Assembly (NCBI GenBank): GCA_947573925.1
Contig: CANPHS010000006.1
Coordinates: 1 to 40,820, forward strand
Length of the DNA: 40,820 nt
From: an uncultured Enterorhabdus sp.
GTDB lineage: Bacteria; Actinomycetota; Coriobacteriia; Coriobacteriales; Eggerthellaceae
Direction: 5' to 3'
Shown: one piece after another, positions 26,765 to 36,800 of the stretch
How the letters are laid out: every line of letters begins with the position of its first letter
How positions within the stretch are numbered: the first letter of the stretch is position 1
Made by a program: the position numbers and the translations under genes
The notes under the pieces: model-generated
Seen by the model: only the letters and a program-made list of their open reading frames with translations
Told to the model about the DNA's origin: nothing
The model's database searches: none

Positions 26765-28176
26765 CATCCCCCCTGCCTCACCACGCCCCTCCCCTCCTGC
26801 GCCGGCTGCGGGTGAAGTTTGTCACCCTGAACATGGCCATTGCCGCCGTGGTGCTGGCCGGTTCCTTCGCGGCCATCTGTTACATGGACTACCGCGGCGA
26901 CGTGGACGAGGCGTACCGCACCCTCCACCAGGCGGCGGCCGCGGCCGTGGAGAAGCCGCCCCTCACCCCCGATCATGCCCCCCTTATGCCCGACGGGCCT
27001 CGCGGCGAGGATCCCGAAGGCGTGCCGAGCGCGGAAGATGCCGAAATCGGAGGCGGGGAAGGGAACGCCGACGGAGACGAGGGCTTCGCGCCACCCCAGA
27101 TCGGCGGCGGTCGGCGGCGCAACAGCGAGAACATGCTGCCTGTGGCCGTCTACTACTGCCAGGACGGCTCGGCAATGGCGCTGGCCGATCATTCGTCGGC
27201 ATCGGTGCCCGAGACCCTCTTGCCCCGGGCTCTTGCCGACGCCCTCGCCGCCGAGGGCACCCAAGGCTACCTGCCCGAAGCGGGCCTCTTCTTCTCGCGG
27301 CGCGCCGAAGGGCCCGGCGCCATCGTCGCCTTCGCCGACGGCGGGGCAGCGAGCGCCTGGCGCAGCCTGGCCCTCGGGCTCACTGGCGTGGGCGTGGTCG
27401 CCCTCGGGCTGTTGTTCCTGCTGAACCTGTACCTGTCGCGCTGGGCCCTGCGGCCGGTGCAGCGAGCCTGGACCCAGCAGCAGCAATTCATCGCCGACGC
27501 GTCCCACGAGCTGAAAACGCCGCTCACGGTCATTCTGGCCAACAACGCCATCCTGCGCCAGCGGGGTGCGGAAACCGTGGCCAGCCAGGGCCAGTGGATC
27601 GAGAGCACTCAGATGGAAGCCGAGCGCATGCAAGCCTTGGTGACCGACATGCTGGATCTGGCCCGCCCCGCCGCCGACGGAGGAGCCGCGCAAGCCGAGT
27701 CCGCGTCCTCCGTCGATTTCAGCCGTCTCGTGGAAGGCGAGGCCCTCACCTTCGAGGCCGTGGCCTTCGAGCGGTCCATCGCCTGGGAAAGCGCCGTGGC
27801 CCCGGGCGTGACGGTGCGCGGCGACGCCACCCGGCTTCAGCGCTGTGTGGCCGTGCTGCTGGACAACGCCTGCAAGTACACCGAGACCGGGGGCACCGTG
27901 GCCGTGGCGCTGCGGGCGGAAGGGGGCGAGGCGGTGCTCGCCGTGCGCAACTCCGGCGACCCCATCGCGCCCGAGGACCTGCCGCACCTCTTCGACCGCT
28001 TCTACCGCGCCGACAAGGCCCGCACCCACGGCGACGCCGAGAACGACGCGCCCCAGGGCTACGGTCTCGGCCTCGCCATCGCCCAGGACATCGCCCGCGC
28101 CCACAAAGGCACCCTCACCGTAACCAGCACCCCCGAGGCGGCCACCACCTTCACCCTGCGCCTACCGGTAGCGTAG
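26761..28176 (+). CDS. Sensor histidine kinase
   Basis: FIADASHELKTPLTVILANNAIL, LDNACKYTETGG, HLFDRFYRADKAR, GYGLGLAIAQDIARAH; overlaps the RR stop by 4 nt. Confidence 0.93.
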   Translation: MTSPLPHHAPPLLRRLRVKFVTLNMAIAAVVLAGSFAAICYMDYRGDVDEAYRTLHQAAAAAVEKPPLTPDHAPLMPDGPRGEDPEGVPSAEDAEIGGGEGNADGDEGFAPPQIGGGRRRNSENMLPVAVYYCQDGSAMALADHSSASVPETLLPRALADALAAEGTQGYLPEAGLFFSRRAEGPGAIVAFADGGAASAWRSLALGLTGVGVVALGLLFLLNLYLSRWALRPVQRAWTQQQQFIADASHELKTPLTVILANNAILRQRGAETVASQGQWIESTQMEAERMQALVTDMLDLARPAADGGAAQAESASSVDFSRLVEGEALTFEAVAFERSIAWESAVAPGVTVRGDATRLQRCVAVLLDNACKYTETGGTVAVALRAEGGEAVLAVRNSGDPIAPEDLPHLFDRFYRADKARTHGDAENDAPQGYGLGLAIAQDIARAHKGTLTVTSTPEAATTFTLRLPVA

Positions 28177-28214
28177 CGCCCCCCACCGCCCGCCGCTCGC
28201 CCCACTGCCGAAAA

Positions 28215-28310
28215 CCCGTGCAAATGTGCGCCTTTTTGCAGCCAATCCGCACAAAGCTTGGGAAAACGTGCAGGTTTCTGCCGATGAAACGTACAAAGTG
28301 ACGGATTCCG
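28215..28310. repeat. Two degenerate copies of a short intergenic repeat
   Basis: CGTGCAAATGTGCGCCTTTTTGCAGCCAATCCGCACAAAG vs CGTGCAGGTTTCTGCCGATGAAACGTACAAAG. Confidence 0.4.
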
Positions 28311-28356
28311 TACGGAGATTCGCAGATTGCGTATGGTCCCGGCGGAACATGCAAAG

Positions 28357-28392
28357 GCCCCCAGGCCGTGAAGAGGATAGGGGCCTGGGGGC
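28357..28392. terminator. Hairpin between convergent HK and Fe-S genes, likely terminator
   Basis: GCCCCCAGGCC...GGCCTGGGGGC, perfect 11-bp stem. Confidence 0.5.
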
Positions 28393-28505
28393 AGGGTAGG
28401 GAAACCGCCGGGTTTGCAGGGAGAGTGGCGGCTTTCTACCTCTCGGAATGGGCGAAACGCACAACGGAGACGGACAGGTAAGCGCGAGCGAAGTGCCTGC
28501 CGCCG

Positions 28506-29987
28506 CTACCTCTCGAAAATGTCTCCGTTGAAGGTTTGGCGGAAGGTGTCGAGGATCTGGTGGGGGTTGTCCGCCAGGTCCACGGCCCGCGGGGTCATGG
28601 CGTAGCGGTGGCGGCTGCCGTCCACGAGCCAGCTGGCTCGCACCTCGTCCAAGATGGTGATGGCGCCGGCTGGGCAAATGTCCTGGCAGCTGCCGCATTT
28701 CACGCAATCGGCCGGAGTGTGGGTCACGCCCATGGCGCCGTCGGCCTCGTCGAACTTGGCGATGGCGCCGGTGGGGCAGAACGTGGCGCACATGCGGCAC
28801 GAAGTGCACTTCACGCCGTCGATGACCACGGCGCCCACGAGCCGGCCGCCCACCGTGGGGGCCGCAGGCTCGCCGAGGGCGGCCAGGGCGTCCAGCAGCC
28901 GCTCGCGCCGGTCGGGAATGAAATGGGGCAGGGTGCCGTCCTTCATCACGTGGAGGGCGTGGGCCGCCACCTTGCGGCTGTGGCCCGAGTTCCAGAAGAA
29001 CCGCAGGCCCGGGCCGACCGGGGTGTCGGCCGCCTCGGCCTCGGGGGACGAAAGGGACAGCGGGGCGGGGGCGTCGTTGGGGGTGTCGCCGGAGGCAGAG
29101 GGGGCTCCGGGAGCGGCATCCTCCGGTCCCGCTGTTCCCGCAGGAACCGCCGCAGCGGAAGGCACTTCCTCAGGTGGGCGGCAAGGGCAGAGCCCTTGCC
29201 CTACGGGGGAGTTCTCGGGCGCGTTTGGCGCATCGGCGATGCCAGGGGCGCCCGATGTCCTGGCAACCTCGGCATCGTTGTTCATCTCGCCAACCTCCCC
29301 GGCCCGCACCGGTTCGCAGGCCCGGTCCTCGGCGAAGAAGGCGTCGCGGGCGCGGGCGGCGTCGGCGGGCGCGGCGCCGGGCGCCAGCACGGCGGCGGGA
29401 ACCTCGTCGGTCACCGTCATGGCGAAGGGGGTGCCCCAGGCGTCCAGCAGCGTGCGGGTCGTTTCGGCCACGAGCACGGCGGTGGCGGCCCCGTGGCGCT
29501 GGGCACACTGGTCGCAGCGGCCGCACAGCACCGTGGCCTCCGTCACGCCGCGGGCGGCCAGGGTGCACAGCAGCGCCTCGTCCACCCGGCCCGCGCACAC
29601 CACCGGCGCCACCTTCGCGGCATCCACCAGGCCGTCCAGGGCCTCCAAAGCCAGCGAGCAGGCCACGGTGACGTGCTCCTCGTCCGCCGCGACGAGGCAT
29701 GCGCCCAACAGCTCGGCATCGCTCGGGTTCAGGGCCTCCAGGGCGCAGGTAGGGCACACCGTGGCGCAGGTGCCACAGCCCACGCAGCGGGCCGCATCGA
29801 TGACCAGCTCGCCATCGACCAGCGCAATGCAGCCCGACGTGCAGGCCGCGGCGCACTTCAGACACTCAACGTTGCGGTTGCGCACCTTGGCGCACCGCTC
29901 CCGATGCACACGGATAGCGGTGCCGTCCACGGCCGCGAAGGCGGCGCCCACATGGCGGTGGGCCGCCGCGTCAACTCTCTCAACCAT
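28506..29987 (-). CDS. Multi-[4Fe-4S] cluster protein with long low-complexity linker, last gene of cluster 2
   Basis: CLKCAAACTSGCIAL, CVGCGTCATVCPTCALEAL, CTSCRMCATFCPTGAIAKF, CVKCGSCQDICPAGAITIL; start ATG 29987. Confidence 0.82.
   Translation of the reverse strand: MVERVDAAAHRHVGAAFAAVDGTAIRVHRERCAKVRNRNVECLKCAAACTSGCIALVDGELVIDAARCVGCGTCATVCPTCALEALNPSDAELLGACLVAADEEHVTVACSLALEALDGLVDAAKVAPVVCAGRVDEALLCTLAARGVTEATVLCGRCDQCAQRHGAATAVLVAETTRTLLDAWGTPFAMTVTDEVPAAVLAPGAAPADAARARDAFFAEDRACEPVRAGEVGEMNNDAEVARTSGAPGIADAPNAPENSPVGQGLCPCRPPEEVPSAAAVPAGTAGPEDAAPGAPSASGDTPNDAPAPLSLSSPEAEAADTPVGPGLRFFWNSGHSRKVAAHALHVMKDGTLPHFIPDRRERLLDALAALGEPAAPTVGGRLVGAVVIDGVKCTSCRMCATFCPTGAIAKFDEADGAMGVTHTPADCVKCGSCQDICPAGAITILDEVRASWLVDGSRHRYAMTPRAVDLADNPHQILDTFRQTFNGDIFER
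29174..29208. repeat. REP-like palindrome inside the Fe-S protein coding sequence
   Basis: GGGCGGCAAGGGC-AGA-GCCCTTGCCCTACGGGGGA; encodes SPVGQGLCPCRPPEE within the linker. Confidence 0.6.
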
Positions 29988-30084
29988 CGTCGCTCCTCTT
30001 CTGCAGGACCCCGGCCTCTCCCAAAGCCGAAGCCCCACGTCAACGATCGTTACTTCAACAACTTCAACAAAAGAAACCTCTCGT

Positions 30085-30281
30085 GGCGGCTCCCGGGTGC
30101 CCTGTTCGCGGACGTCTGAGCGCCCTGCGAAGAACGCGGCCCTTAAGAAGCGGATTCCACTTCAGCAGCAGCGATGCCGGGACCGTACCGGCCCATGTGC
30201 GTCATCTTCTCCGCTTATCTTGCCGCGTTCGCAGCAGGATAAGCGCGAAGTCGGCCGCGAACAGGGTACCCGGGAGCCGCC
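30085..30281. repeat. ~197-bp hairpin element, copy B
   Basis: GGCGGCTCCCGGGTGCCCTGTTCGCGG / CCGCGAACAGGGTACCCGGGAGCCGCC ends; core shared with copy A. Confidence 0.85.
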
Positions 30282-30293
30282 CCAGAGAAGTCG

Positions 30294-31298
30294 CTAGTCC
30301 AGTTTCGGCTCCAGGTCTTCCAGGGTGGGCTCCAGCACCTCCACGGTGCCCTTCTTCGCCGGGGCAAACAGCGGCATGGTGATGGCCTTGGTGGGGCAGG
30401 CGTCCACGCAGGCGCGGCAGCGGGTGCAGTCGGCCGTGGTGAGCTCGCCGAAGTCGGGGTGGCGCAGATTGATGTCGAACTCGCACACCTCGGCGCACTT
30501 GCTGCAGGAAGCGCCCTTGGCGGTCTCCAGGCACTTCTCGTCGTTGATGACCGGCACGAAGGTGCGCGAGAAGCGGCCCACCAGGTTCATGAGCGCCGAC
30601 AGCGGGCAGAAGCGCGTGCACCACTTCCGCAGAAACACGATCTCGATGATGAGCATGGCCGGGATGAGAATGATGCCGATGGTGGCGTCGCCCGCCGAGA
30701 AGGCCCGCCACAGCACGAGCACCGTGGCGAAGGTGAGGCCCACGGGGCACACGAGGCAGAACACGGGGAACCCGAACACGGCCGTGGAGAGCAGCGCCCC
30801 GGCCAGCACCCCGTGGCGGGAATCCAGCTTGCCGTGCTTGACGGGCTGGCACTTCCCACAGACGCCGCAGGCATGCCCGCCCTCGGCGTCGCCCTTCGCG
30901 CCCGCGCCCTTCCCCATGGCCGCGTGCAGCCCTTCCAGCTCCTGCTGGGAAATAGCCTTGATCTCGCTGTTCTTCTGCTCGGCGAGCGCCTTGCGCTTCT
31001 TGGGCGAGCGGAAGTAGTCGCGGATGCGGTAGATGAGGGTGGTGGGGCACAGCCACGCGCAGAAGGCGCGGCCCACGAGCAGCACGAGGGCCGCCATGAT
31101 GACGAGCGAGATGACGGCCCGCGGGATCATGGTCTTCGTGGCGATCATGGTGCCGAGCGCCCCCAGGGGGCACAGCGCGGCGATGGTGTCCCAGCCGAAG
31201 CCGGACAGGGTGCCGGTGCTCACGCCGGCCACGAGCCCGAACGCCATGGCGCCGAACACCACGGCGGCGATGATGGTGCGGAGGTTCTTGGTCTTCAT
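30294..31298 (-). CDS. NapH-like membrane [4Fe-4S] protein
   Basis: MKTKNLRTIIAAVVFGAMAFGLVAG...; FCAWLCPTTLIYR, FCLVCPVGLTF, CTRCRACVDACPTKAI. Confidence 0.85.
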   Translation of the reverse strand: MKTKNLRTIIAAVVFGAMAFGLVAGVSTGTLSGFGWDTIAALCPLGALGTMIATKTMIPRAVISLVIMAALVLLVGRAFCAWLCPTTLIYRIRDYFRSPKKRKALAEQKNSEIKAISQQELEGLHAAMGKGAGAKGDAEGGHACGVCGKCQPVKHGKLDSRHGVLAGALLSTAVFGFPVFCLVCPVGLTFATVLVLWRAFSAGDATIGIILIPAMLIIEIVFLRKWCTRFCPLSALMNLVGRFSRTFVPVINDEKCLETAKGASCSKCAEVCEFDINLRHPDFGELTTADCTRCRACVDACPTKAITMPLFAPAKKGTVEVLEPTLEDLEPKLD

Positions 31299-31311
31299 AC
31301 AGGCTTCCTCC

Positions 31312-32064
31312 CTAGGCCTCGATGGGGCGGACCACGATGGCCCGCTCGGTGGACTTGATGGAACCCGACGACAGGGACAGGCACGCCGCCTGGCAGGCGC
31401 CGCAGCCGTTGCAGCGGTCCTCCACCACATAGGGGATGGGGTTCGCGCCGCCCTCGTCTTTCAGCTCGATGGCACCGTATTTGCAGGCGTCGAAGCAGTC
31501 GCGGCAGCCGGTCATGCGGTAGGCCAGGCAGGTGCGCGGGTCGATCTCGGCGATGCCGATGATGACGTCGCCGGTCTCGCCGGTCTCGGGGTTGCCCACG
31601 GTGTAGGCGGCCGGCAGCTCCAGGGCGTCGGTGGGGCACACGGCCACGCACTGCGGGTTGCCGCCGTTCTCCTCGTAGCAGAAGTCGCAGTAGTTCCCCG
31701 TGTTGAAGTCGAGCATGGGGCTGCGCATGCCGAGCAGGCCGTCCTCGATCTTCGCCGGCACGATCACCTTGCGGGGGCAGGCCTCGTAGCAGCGCTCGCA
31801 GCGAATGCAGCCGGACACGAGATGGGCCTCGTCGGTGCCTCCGGGCGGGCGGTTCAGCGGGTTGTGGCCCGCATAGCGCAGGCTTCCCAGGCCCAGCAGG
31901 GCCACGGTGGACCCCACGCCGATGAACAGCCCGCGCCGCGAGATGCCGCCGCGCTCGGCCCGCTTGGGCTCGGCGCCCTCGGTGCCCTCGACGCCCGCCG
32001 CGGCGTTCTCGGCCGCCGGGGCCGCGGCCGCATCGACGGCCACTTCCTTCTTCTCTTCTTCCAT
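31312..32064 (-). CDS. NapG-like [4Fe-4S] ferredoxin with Tat-like signal
   Basis: ISRRGLFIGVGSTVALLGLGSL; CIRCERCYEACP, CVAVCPTDAL, CRDCFDACKYGAI, CNGCGACQAAC. Confidence 0.85.
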   Translation of the reverse strand: MEEEKKEVAVDAAAAPAAENAAAGVEGTEGAEPKRAERGGISRRGLFIGVGSTVALLGLGSLRYAGHNPLNRPPGGTDEAHLVSGCIRCERCYEACPRKVIVPAKIEDGLLGMRSPMLDFNTGNYCDFCYEENGGNPQCVAVCPTDALELPAAYTVGNPETGETGDVIIGIAEIDPRTCLAYRMTGCRDCFDACKYGAIELKDEGGANPIPYVVEDRCNGCGACQAACLSLSSGSIKSTERAIVVRPIEA

Positions 32065-32132
32065 AGGTTCTCCTCTTCTTCAATTCACCCTGCGATCACT
32101 TCTCTCCAAAAGGGATCGGAGGGGGAATTCAA

Positions 32133-32196
32133 AAGAGCAAGGCGGGCCCTCTGCGTTGCCTGCGGGGCTTGTCCAGTAGTTGCAAGCCCGCCTTGC
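32133..32196 (-). other. Terminator-like hairpin within the cluster 2 operon
   Basis: GAGCAAGGCGGGC ... GCCCGCCTTGCTC 13-bp perfect stem, minus strand followed by TTTTG. Confidence 0.55.
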
Positions 32197-32253
32197 TCGC
32201 CGTTCCTTCAAATGCGGTGCCCACCGACCAGAGAGGGCACCGCCGTCTTTACG

Positions 32254-33168
32254 CTAGTTCGCCCACTGGAACTGGATGAGGGCGTTCACGGCCACTTCGT
32301 AGAGCAGCACGCGCCACACGATGGTGCCGATGATGGCGCACAGGATGGCGACCACGGCGGCCACGAGCACCTTGTCGGCGGGAATCTTGCCCACCATGGC
32401 CAGGCCGGACACGATGGCCGGGGCGATGCACCCGATGACGATGGCGCCGAGCCAGAAGGCCAGGGCGTGCTCGCCGGTCATGATGGCACCGGTGACGGCC
32501 GCCTCAGCCCCGCGCATGGGCACGTCGGGCAGGGTCGGGTCGAAGTAGAACTCCATCTCGGTGTAGTGCTCGCCCATGCCGGAGATGGCCACGGCGTACA
32601 CCACGGTCACGATGGCCACGCACACGGTGCCGATGAAGGCCAGGGTGCTCGACAGCTTCACCGCATCCTCGGCCTTGGTGGCGCCGGCGATGATCATGGC
32701 GGCGAACCCGCCGAGCATCACCGTGGCGGCCACGTAGTACACCGGCAGCAGCATGGTGTCCCACACGGGAATGGCGGCCATCAGGTAGCTATCGCCGGTG
32801 GCGAAGGGCAGGGCCACCGAGACCACGATGGCCAGGATGGCACACCACTTCGGGGCCACGCCGTCTTCCGCACGACGCATCATGAGGAAGTACAGCACCA
32901 CGGCGATACCGAAGATGATCACGAAGATCAGCTCGATGGTGATGCCGGAGGTGAGGTGGCCGAAGCCGTTCAGCATGCGCAGGGGGTTCTCCAGGTGGAA
33001 GAACACCGCCAGGCCGCCCACGGCCAGGGCCACGATGGCGCTCACGCAGGAGGCCAGCTGCATGGCCTTGCCCTTGCCCGCCAGGGTCAGGATGCCCTGG
33101 ACGAGGAAGATGCCGGAGGCCAGGCAGTTAAAGAACGTGAAGAGAATCAAGGGCCATTGGATTTCCAT
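32254..33168 (-). CDS. DmsC-like membrane anchor subunit
   Basis: MEIQWPLILFTFFNCLASGIFLVQGILTL...; N-terminus similar to the cluster 1 anchor MAIQWPLVLFSLLAGGAGG. Confidence 0.85.
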   Translation of the reverse strand: MEIQWPLILFTFFNCLASGIFLVQGILTLAGKGKAMQLASCVSAIVALAVGGLAVFFHLENPLRMLNGFGHLTSGITIELIFVIIFGIAVVLYFLMMRRAEDGVAPKWCAILAIVVSVALPFATGDSYLMAAIPVWDTMLLPVYYVAATVMLGGFAAMIIAGATKAEDAVKLSSTLAFIGTVCVAIVTVVYAVAISGMGEHYTEMEFYFDPTLPDVPMRGAEAAVTGAIMTGEHALAFWLGAIVIGCIAPAIVSGLAMVGKIPADKVLVAAVVAILCAIIGTIVWRVLLYEVAVNALIQFQWAN

Positions 33169-33174
33169 CGGTTG

Positions 33175-33834
33175 TTACTCCCTCCACTTGCGGCCCTCGC
33201 GCAACAGGTACATGATCTTGGGATCGTTGCCCTTGTTGGTGAGGTGGTGAATATCGTTCTCGGTGAAGGCCTCCACGTAGTCTTTCAGCTTCACGCGAGT
33301 CTTGGTCATCTCGTCGTACTGGCAGCCGGGGCTGTCGGGGTGAGCCGGGCCCTCGAAGTTCTCGACGCCCTGGTCCAGGTCGCCGAAGAAGCGGGCGCGG
33401 GCGCCGCACTGGGCCACGCACTGGGGCAGCTCGCCCTGGGAGATGCGCTGCTCGCACATGGTGCATTTCTCCACCACGCGCTCGGTCTCGTTCAGGTAGC
33501 GCACGCCGTAGGGGCACGCCATGGCGCAGAACTGGCAGCCGATGCACTTGTCCTTGTCGATCTGGATGGTGCCGTCCTCGGCCACGTGGGACGCCTCGGT
33601 CGGGCACACCTTCACGCACTCGGGGTTCTCGCAGTGCTGGCACTGAACGGGGAGGAAGTACATCTCCACGTCCGGGAAGGTGCCGGAGCCGCCCTCGATG
33701 GGATGGGGACCGACGCGCAGGGTCTTGATCCAGAAGTTGCCCACGTCCACGCCGTTGATGGCCTTGCACGCCACGGTGCAGGCGAGACATCCCGTGCAGC
33801 GGTTCAGGTCGGTGATGATCGCGTAATTCGCCAT
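33175..33834 (-). CDS. DmsB-like four-cluster ferredoxin subunit
   Basis: MANYAIITDLNRCTGCLACTVACKAINGV, CQHCENPECVKVCPTEAS, CIGCQFCAMACPYGVRYL, CTMCEQR. Confidence 0.93.
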   Translation of the reverse strand: MANYAIITDLNRCTGCLACTVACKAINGVDVGNFWIKTLRVGPHPIEGGSGTFPDVEMYFLPVQCQHCENPECVKVCPTEASHVAEDGTIQIDKDKCIGCQFCAMACPYGVRYLNETERVVEKCTMCEQRISQGELPQCVAQCGARARFFGDLDQGVENFEGPAHPDSPGCQYDEMTKTRVKLKDYVEAFTENDIHHLTNKGNDPKIMYLLREGRKWRE

Positions 33835-33849
33835 GATTCTTCCTCCTTT

Positions 33850-36800
33850 CTATTCCTTGATGAGGCTTACGGTCTGCAGGCCCTTGGCGTCGGCGCTCGC
33901 GTAGGTGAGCTCCACCTTGGAGTCGGCCAGGCGCGGATCGTTGGCCAGCCATTCCTTCAGACGCGGGTCGTTGGCGTTGGTGATGGCCTCGTTGCCCCAC
34001 GGGTCGCACGGCACGGGGTTGCCGAACGGCGAGTTCTCCTCGGTGGCCTTGTAGACGACCATCGGGTTGCCGCGCAGCTGGGAGGCGCCGCAGATCCAGC
34101 ACTGGGCGTACTTGTCCATGGTGCAGTTGATGCCGACGAGCTCGAAGCCGTGGGCGGCGTGGTCCATCTCCGGGTACCACCAGGCGTGGTTGGCGTTGGT
34201 GGTGCCTTCCTTGATGCCGTAGTACAGGTCCACCACTTCGCGGATGGCGCCCCAGGGGGTGCGCACCCAGATCCAGTCGCCCTGCTCCAGGCCGAGGCGG
34301 GCGGCGTCCTTCGGGTTCATCTCGAAACGCGGGGACGGCCACAGCTCGCGGCACCAGGGCAGCTGACGGTGCTCGGAGTGGAAGTAGACGGGCTGGCGGG
34401 CGCCGGAGGTGCAGATGAAGGTGGCCTCCGGGTTGTCCTTCACGGCCTGCTTGTAGGCTTCCAGGTTGTCGGTGTCGCCGTTCTCGGTCTGCGGGGCGTT
34501 GCCCACGCCGTCCAGGGCGTGGTAGGGCTTGTTCAGGTAGTTCTCGCTGTTGTAGGAGGCGCTGTCAACCAGCGAGGCGTCGTACCATTCGGGCGCCTGC
34601 ACGCGGGAGTTCTTGGCCTCGAACCAGTGCGGGAACTTGTCGATGTCCGGAATGTCGCCGGCGTAGGCGGCGCGATCCGGCGAGCACACCTCGGCGAAGG
34701 TCTTGGTCTCGTCGCCGATGTAGGACTCGGCGATGGTGGACCAGATTTCCACCTTGCCCGTGGGGGTGCCGAAGGCGCACTTCTCGTCCACGGCGGCGTA
34801 CAGGTTGTAGCCGGCCTGCTGGCGACGGTAGCCCATCTCCCAGCGACGGTAGGTGCCCCAGCGCTCGGGGTGCCACTTGCGGCAGTCGAACCAGCCCTCT
34901 TCCTGGAACTTCGCGGCGTACTGCGGGAAGTCGGGGCCCTCGGGGAACTCCTCGATCTTCCACCAGTCGGTGGCGTCCTTCAGCACGCGGTACTCCTGCT
35001 CCTCGTAGCCCACGGTGCCGCCATTCTGCACGAAGTCGTGGTAGTCGAGGTTCAGCCACTCGTCGTATTCCGGGTCGCGGTCGTTGAAGGGCACGCCCAT
35101 GGACTTATGCAGGCACACGACGAAGGTCGGGTCGAAGACCACGTCGCCGATGGGCTCCACGCAGCGCTGGCCGGCACCGAAGATGCCGCCGGCGCCCTGG
35201 GACACGCGGCCGGTGTTGGTCTCCAGCCAGTGGGTGCAGGCGAACACGTAGTCGGCGCAGCCGTTGTTCGGGCAGGACCACAGGTTGATGTCCACCCAGA
35301 AGTCCAGCTGGGTCAGGGCGTCCCACGCCTCCAGCAGGTTCGACTGGTTCATGAAGTCGCCGGACATGCAGATGCCGCCGTAAATCTTGTAGGGGGAGTC
35401 GATCTCGCGCACGGCGTCCCAGATGGAGCTGGCGTCGGACCAGCTGTTCCAGAAGCGGAGCAGCGGGAAGCGCTCGGCGGAAATCTGGTCCTCGTTGGTC
35501 TCGAAGGGGGTCTTGAGGCCGGGGAAGGCGCGGGAGGACTTGTAGTCGCCGCCCTTGCGCTCGGCGATCCAGCGGGCCTCCTCGTCGGTGGGCACATGCC
35601 CGCCGTAGCGCTCCACGAGCGGGGACTTCTCGTCGATGAGGTACTGCACGAAGTTCTGGATCAGCGGGATCTGGTCCTCGATGGAGAGGTCGCGCGGCGT
35701 GTTGCCGAGCTCCATGGTGCCGATGCCCTCGCGAATGCCCCAGTCCACCGGGTCATGGTCGGTCACGATCATGTTGGCGCGGCCGCAGCAGCCGTCGACC
35801 TGGGCCTTGGAGGAGCCGCGGTTGCCGGCGGGCTCGTCAGAGTTGCCGGTGATGCAGGCGATGATCTGCAGGGCGCGGGTGTTCTGCACCGCGTGGCCCG
35901 TCTGGTCGGGGGCCAGCTGGTAGTGGATGCCGCCGTTGCCGTGGAGCGGGTTCAGGCGCGTGGTGTAGGTGCGCACGGCCTCCTCGATCTTGTCGGCGGG
36001 CACTTCCGTGATCTCGGCCACGCGATCCAGCGTGTACTCCTCCAGGTTGTGCTCCCACTCCTGCCACACGGACTTGGCCTCGATCATCTTGCCGTTGGCG
36101 AGCTTCACCTGCACGCCGTCGGGCCACAGCTCGGGGTCTTTGGGGAGGCCCTTCGGGTTGGACTTCTTACCCTTCTCGTTGCCCTCGCCAGTCCAGTAGG
36201 CGTCGTAGGCCGGGTCGGACGGGTCGGCGAACTTGGAGGGGTCGGGCAGCCACGCATCGGCGATGATGGGCTTGTAGGGGTGCTCGATCCAGGTACCGGT
36301 GGTCGGGATCTTGTGCTTCTCGCCCTCCCACTGGCATTCCTCGGCGTCCCAGTAGGTCGGCTTCTCGTTGGCCGCGTCCCAGCAGATGAAGCGGCGGTAG
36401 GAGTACTCGGCCGGGGCCGGCTCCCAGAACTGGGACACCCACTCGCGGTCGAGGTCAGCCTCGGTGAGCAGGCGGCTCGTCATGTGGATGCCGCCGTTCA
36501 TCTCGAAGAAGTAGCCCTTGTAGGTCTTGCCGTCGGCCTCGGGGTTGTACAGGAAGGGGCCGTTGGACCAGCGCTTCACGAAGTTCTTGTCGTAGGCGTC
36601 GTTATCGACGATCCACTTCAACCAGCCGAGCGACATGGCCAGGTCGGTGCCGACGCGGATGGGCAGCCACAGGTCGGCCTCCTTGCCGAGCGGGCTCATG
36701 CGCGGGTCCACCAGGATGTGCTTGTAGGCGCGCTGGGAGCAGTCCACCACGGTACGGTTCGTGGAGTCGTAGTTGGAGTACTCGGACGCGGTGCCCCACT

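Noticed and set aside
28162-28809. 215-aa minus-strand ORF
   Set aside because: Overlaps the Fe-S protein gene in another frame and runs into intergenic repeats; low-complexity translation.
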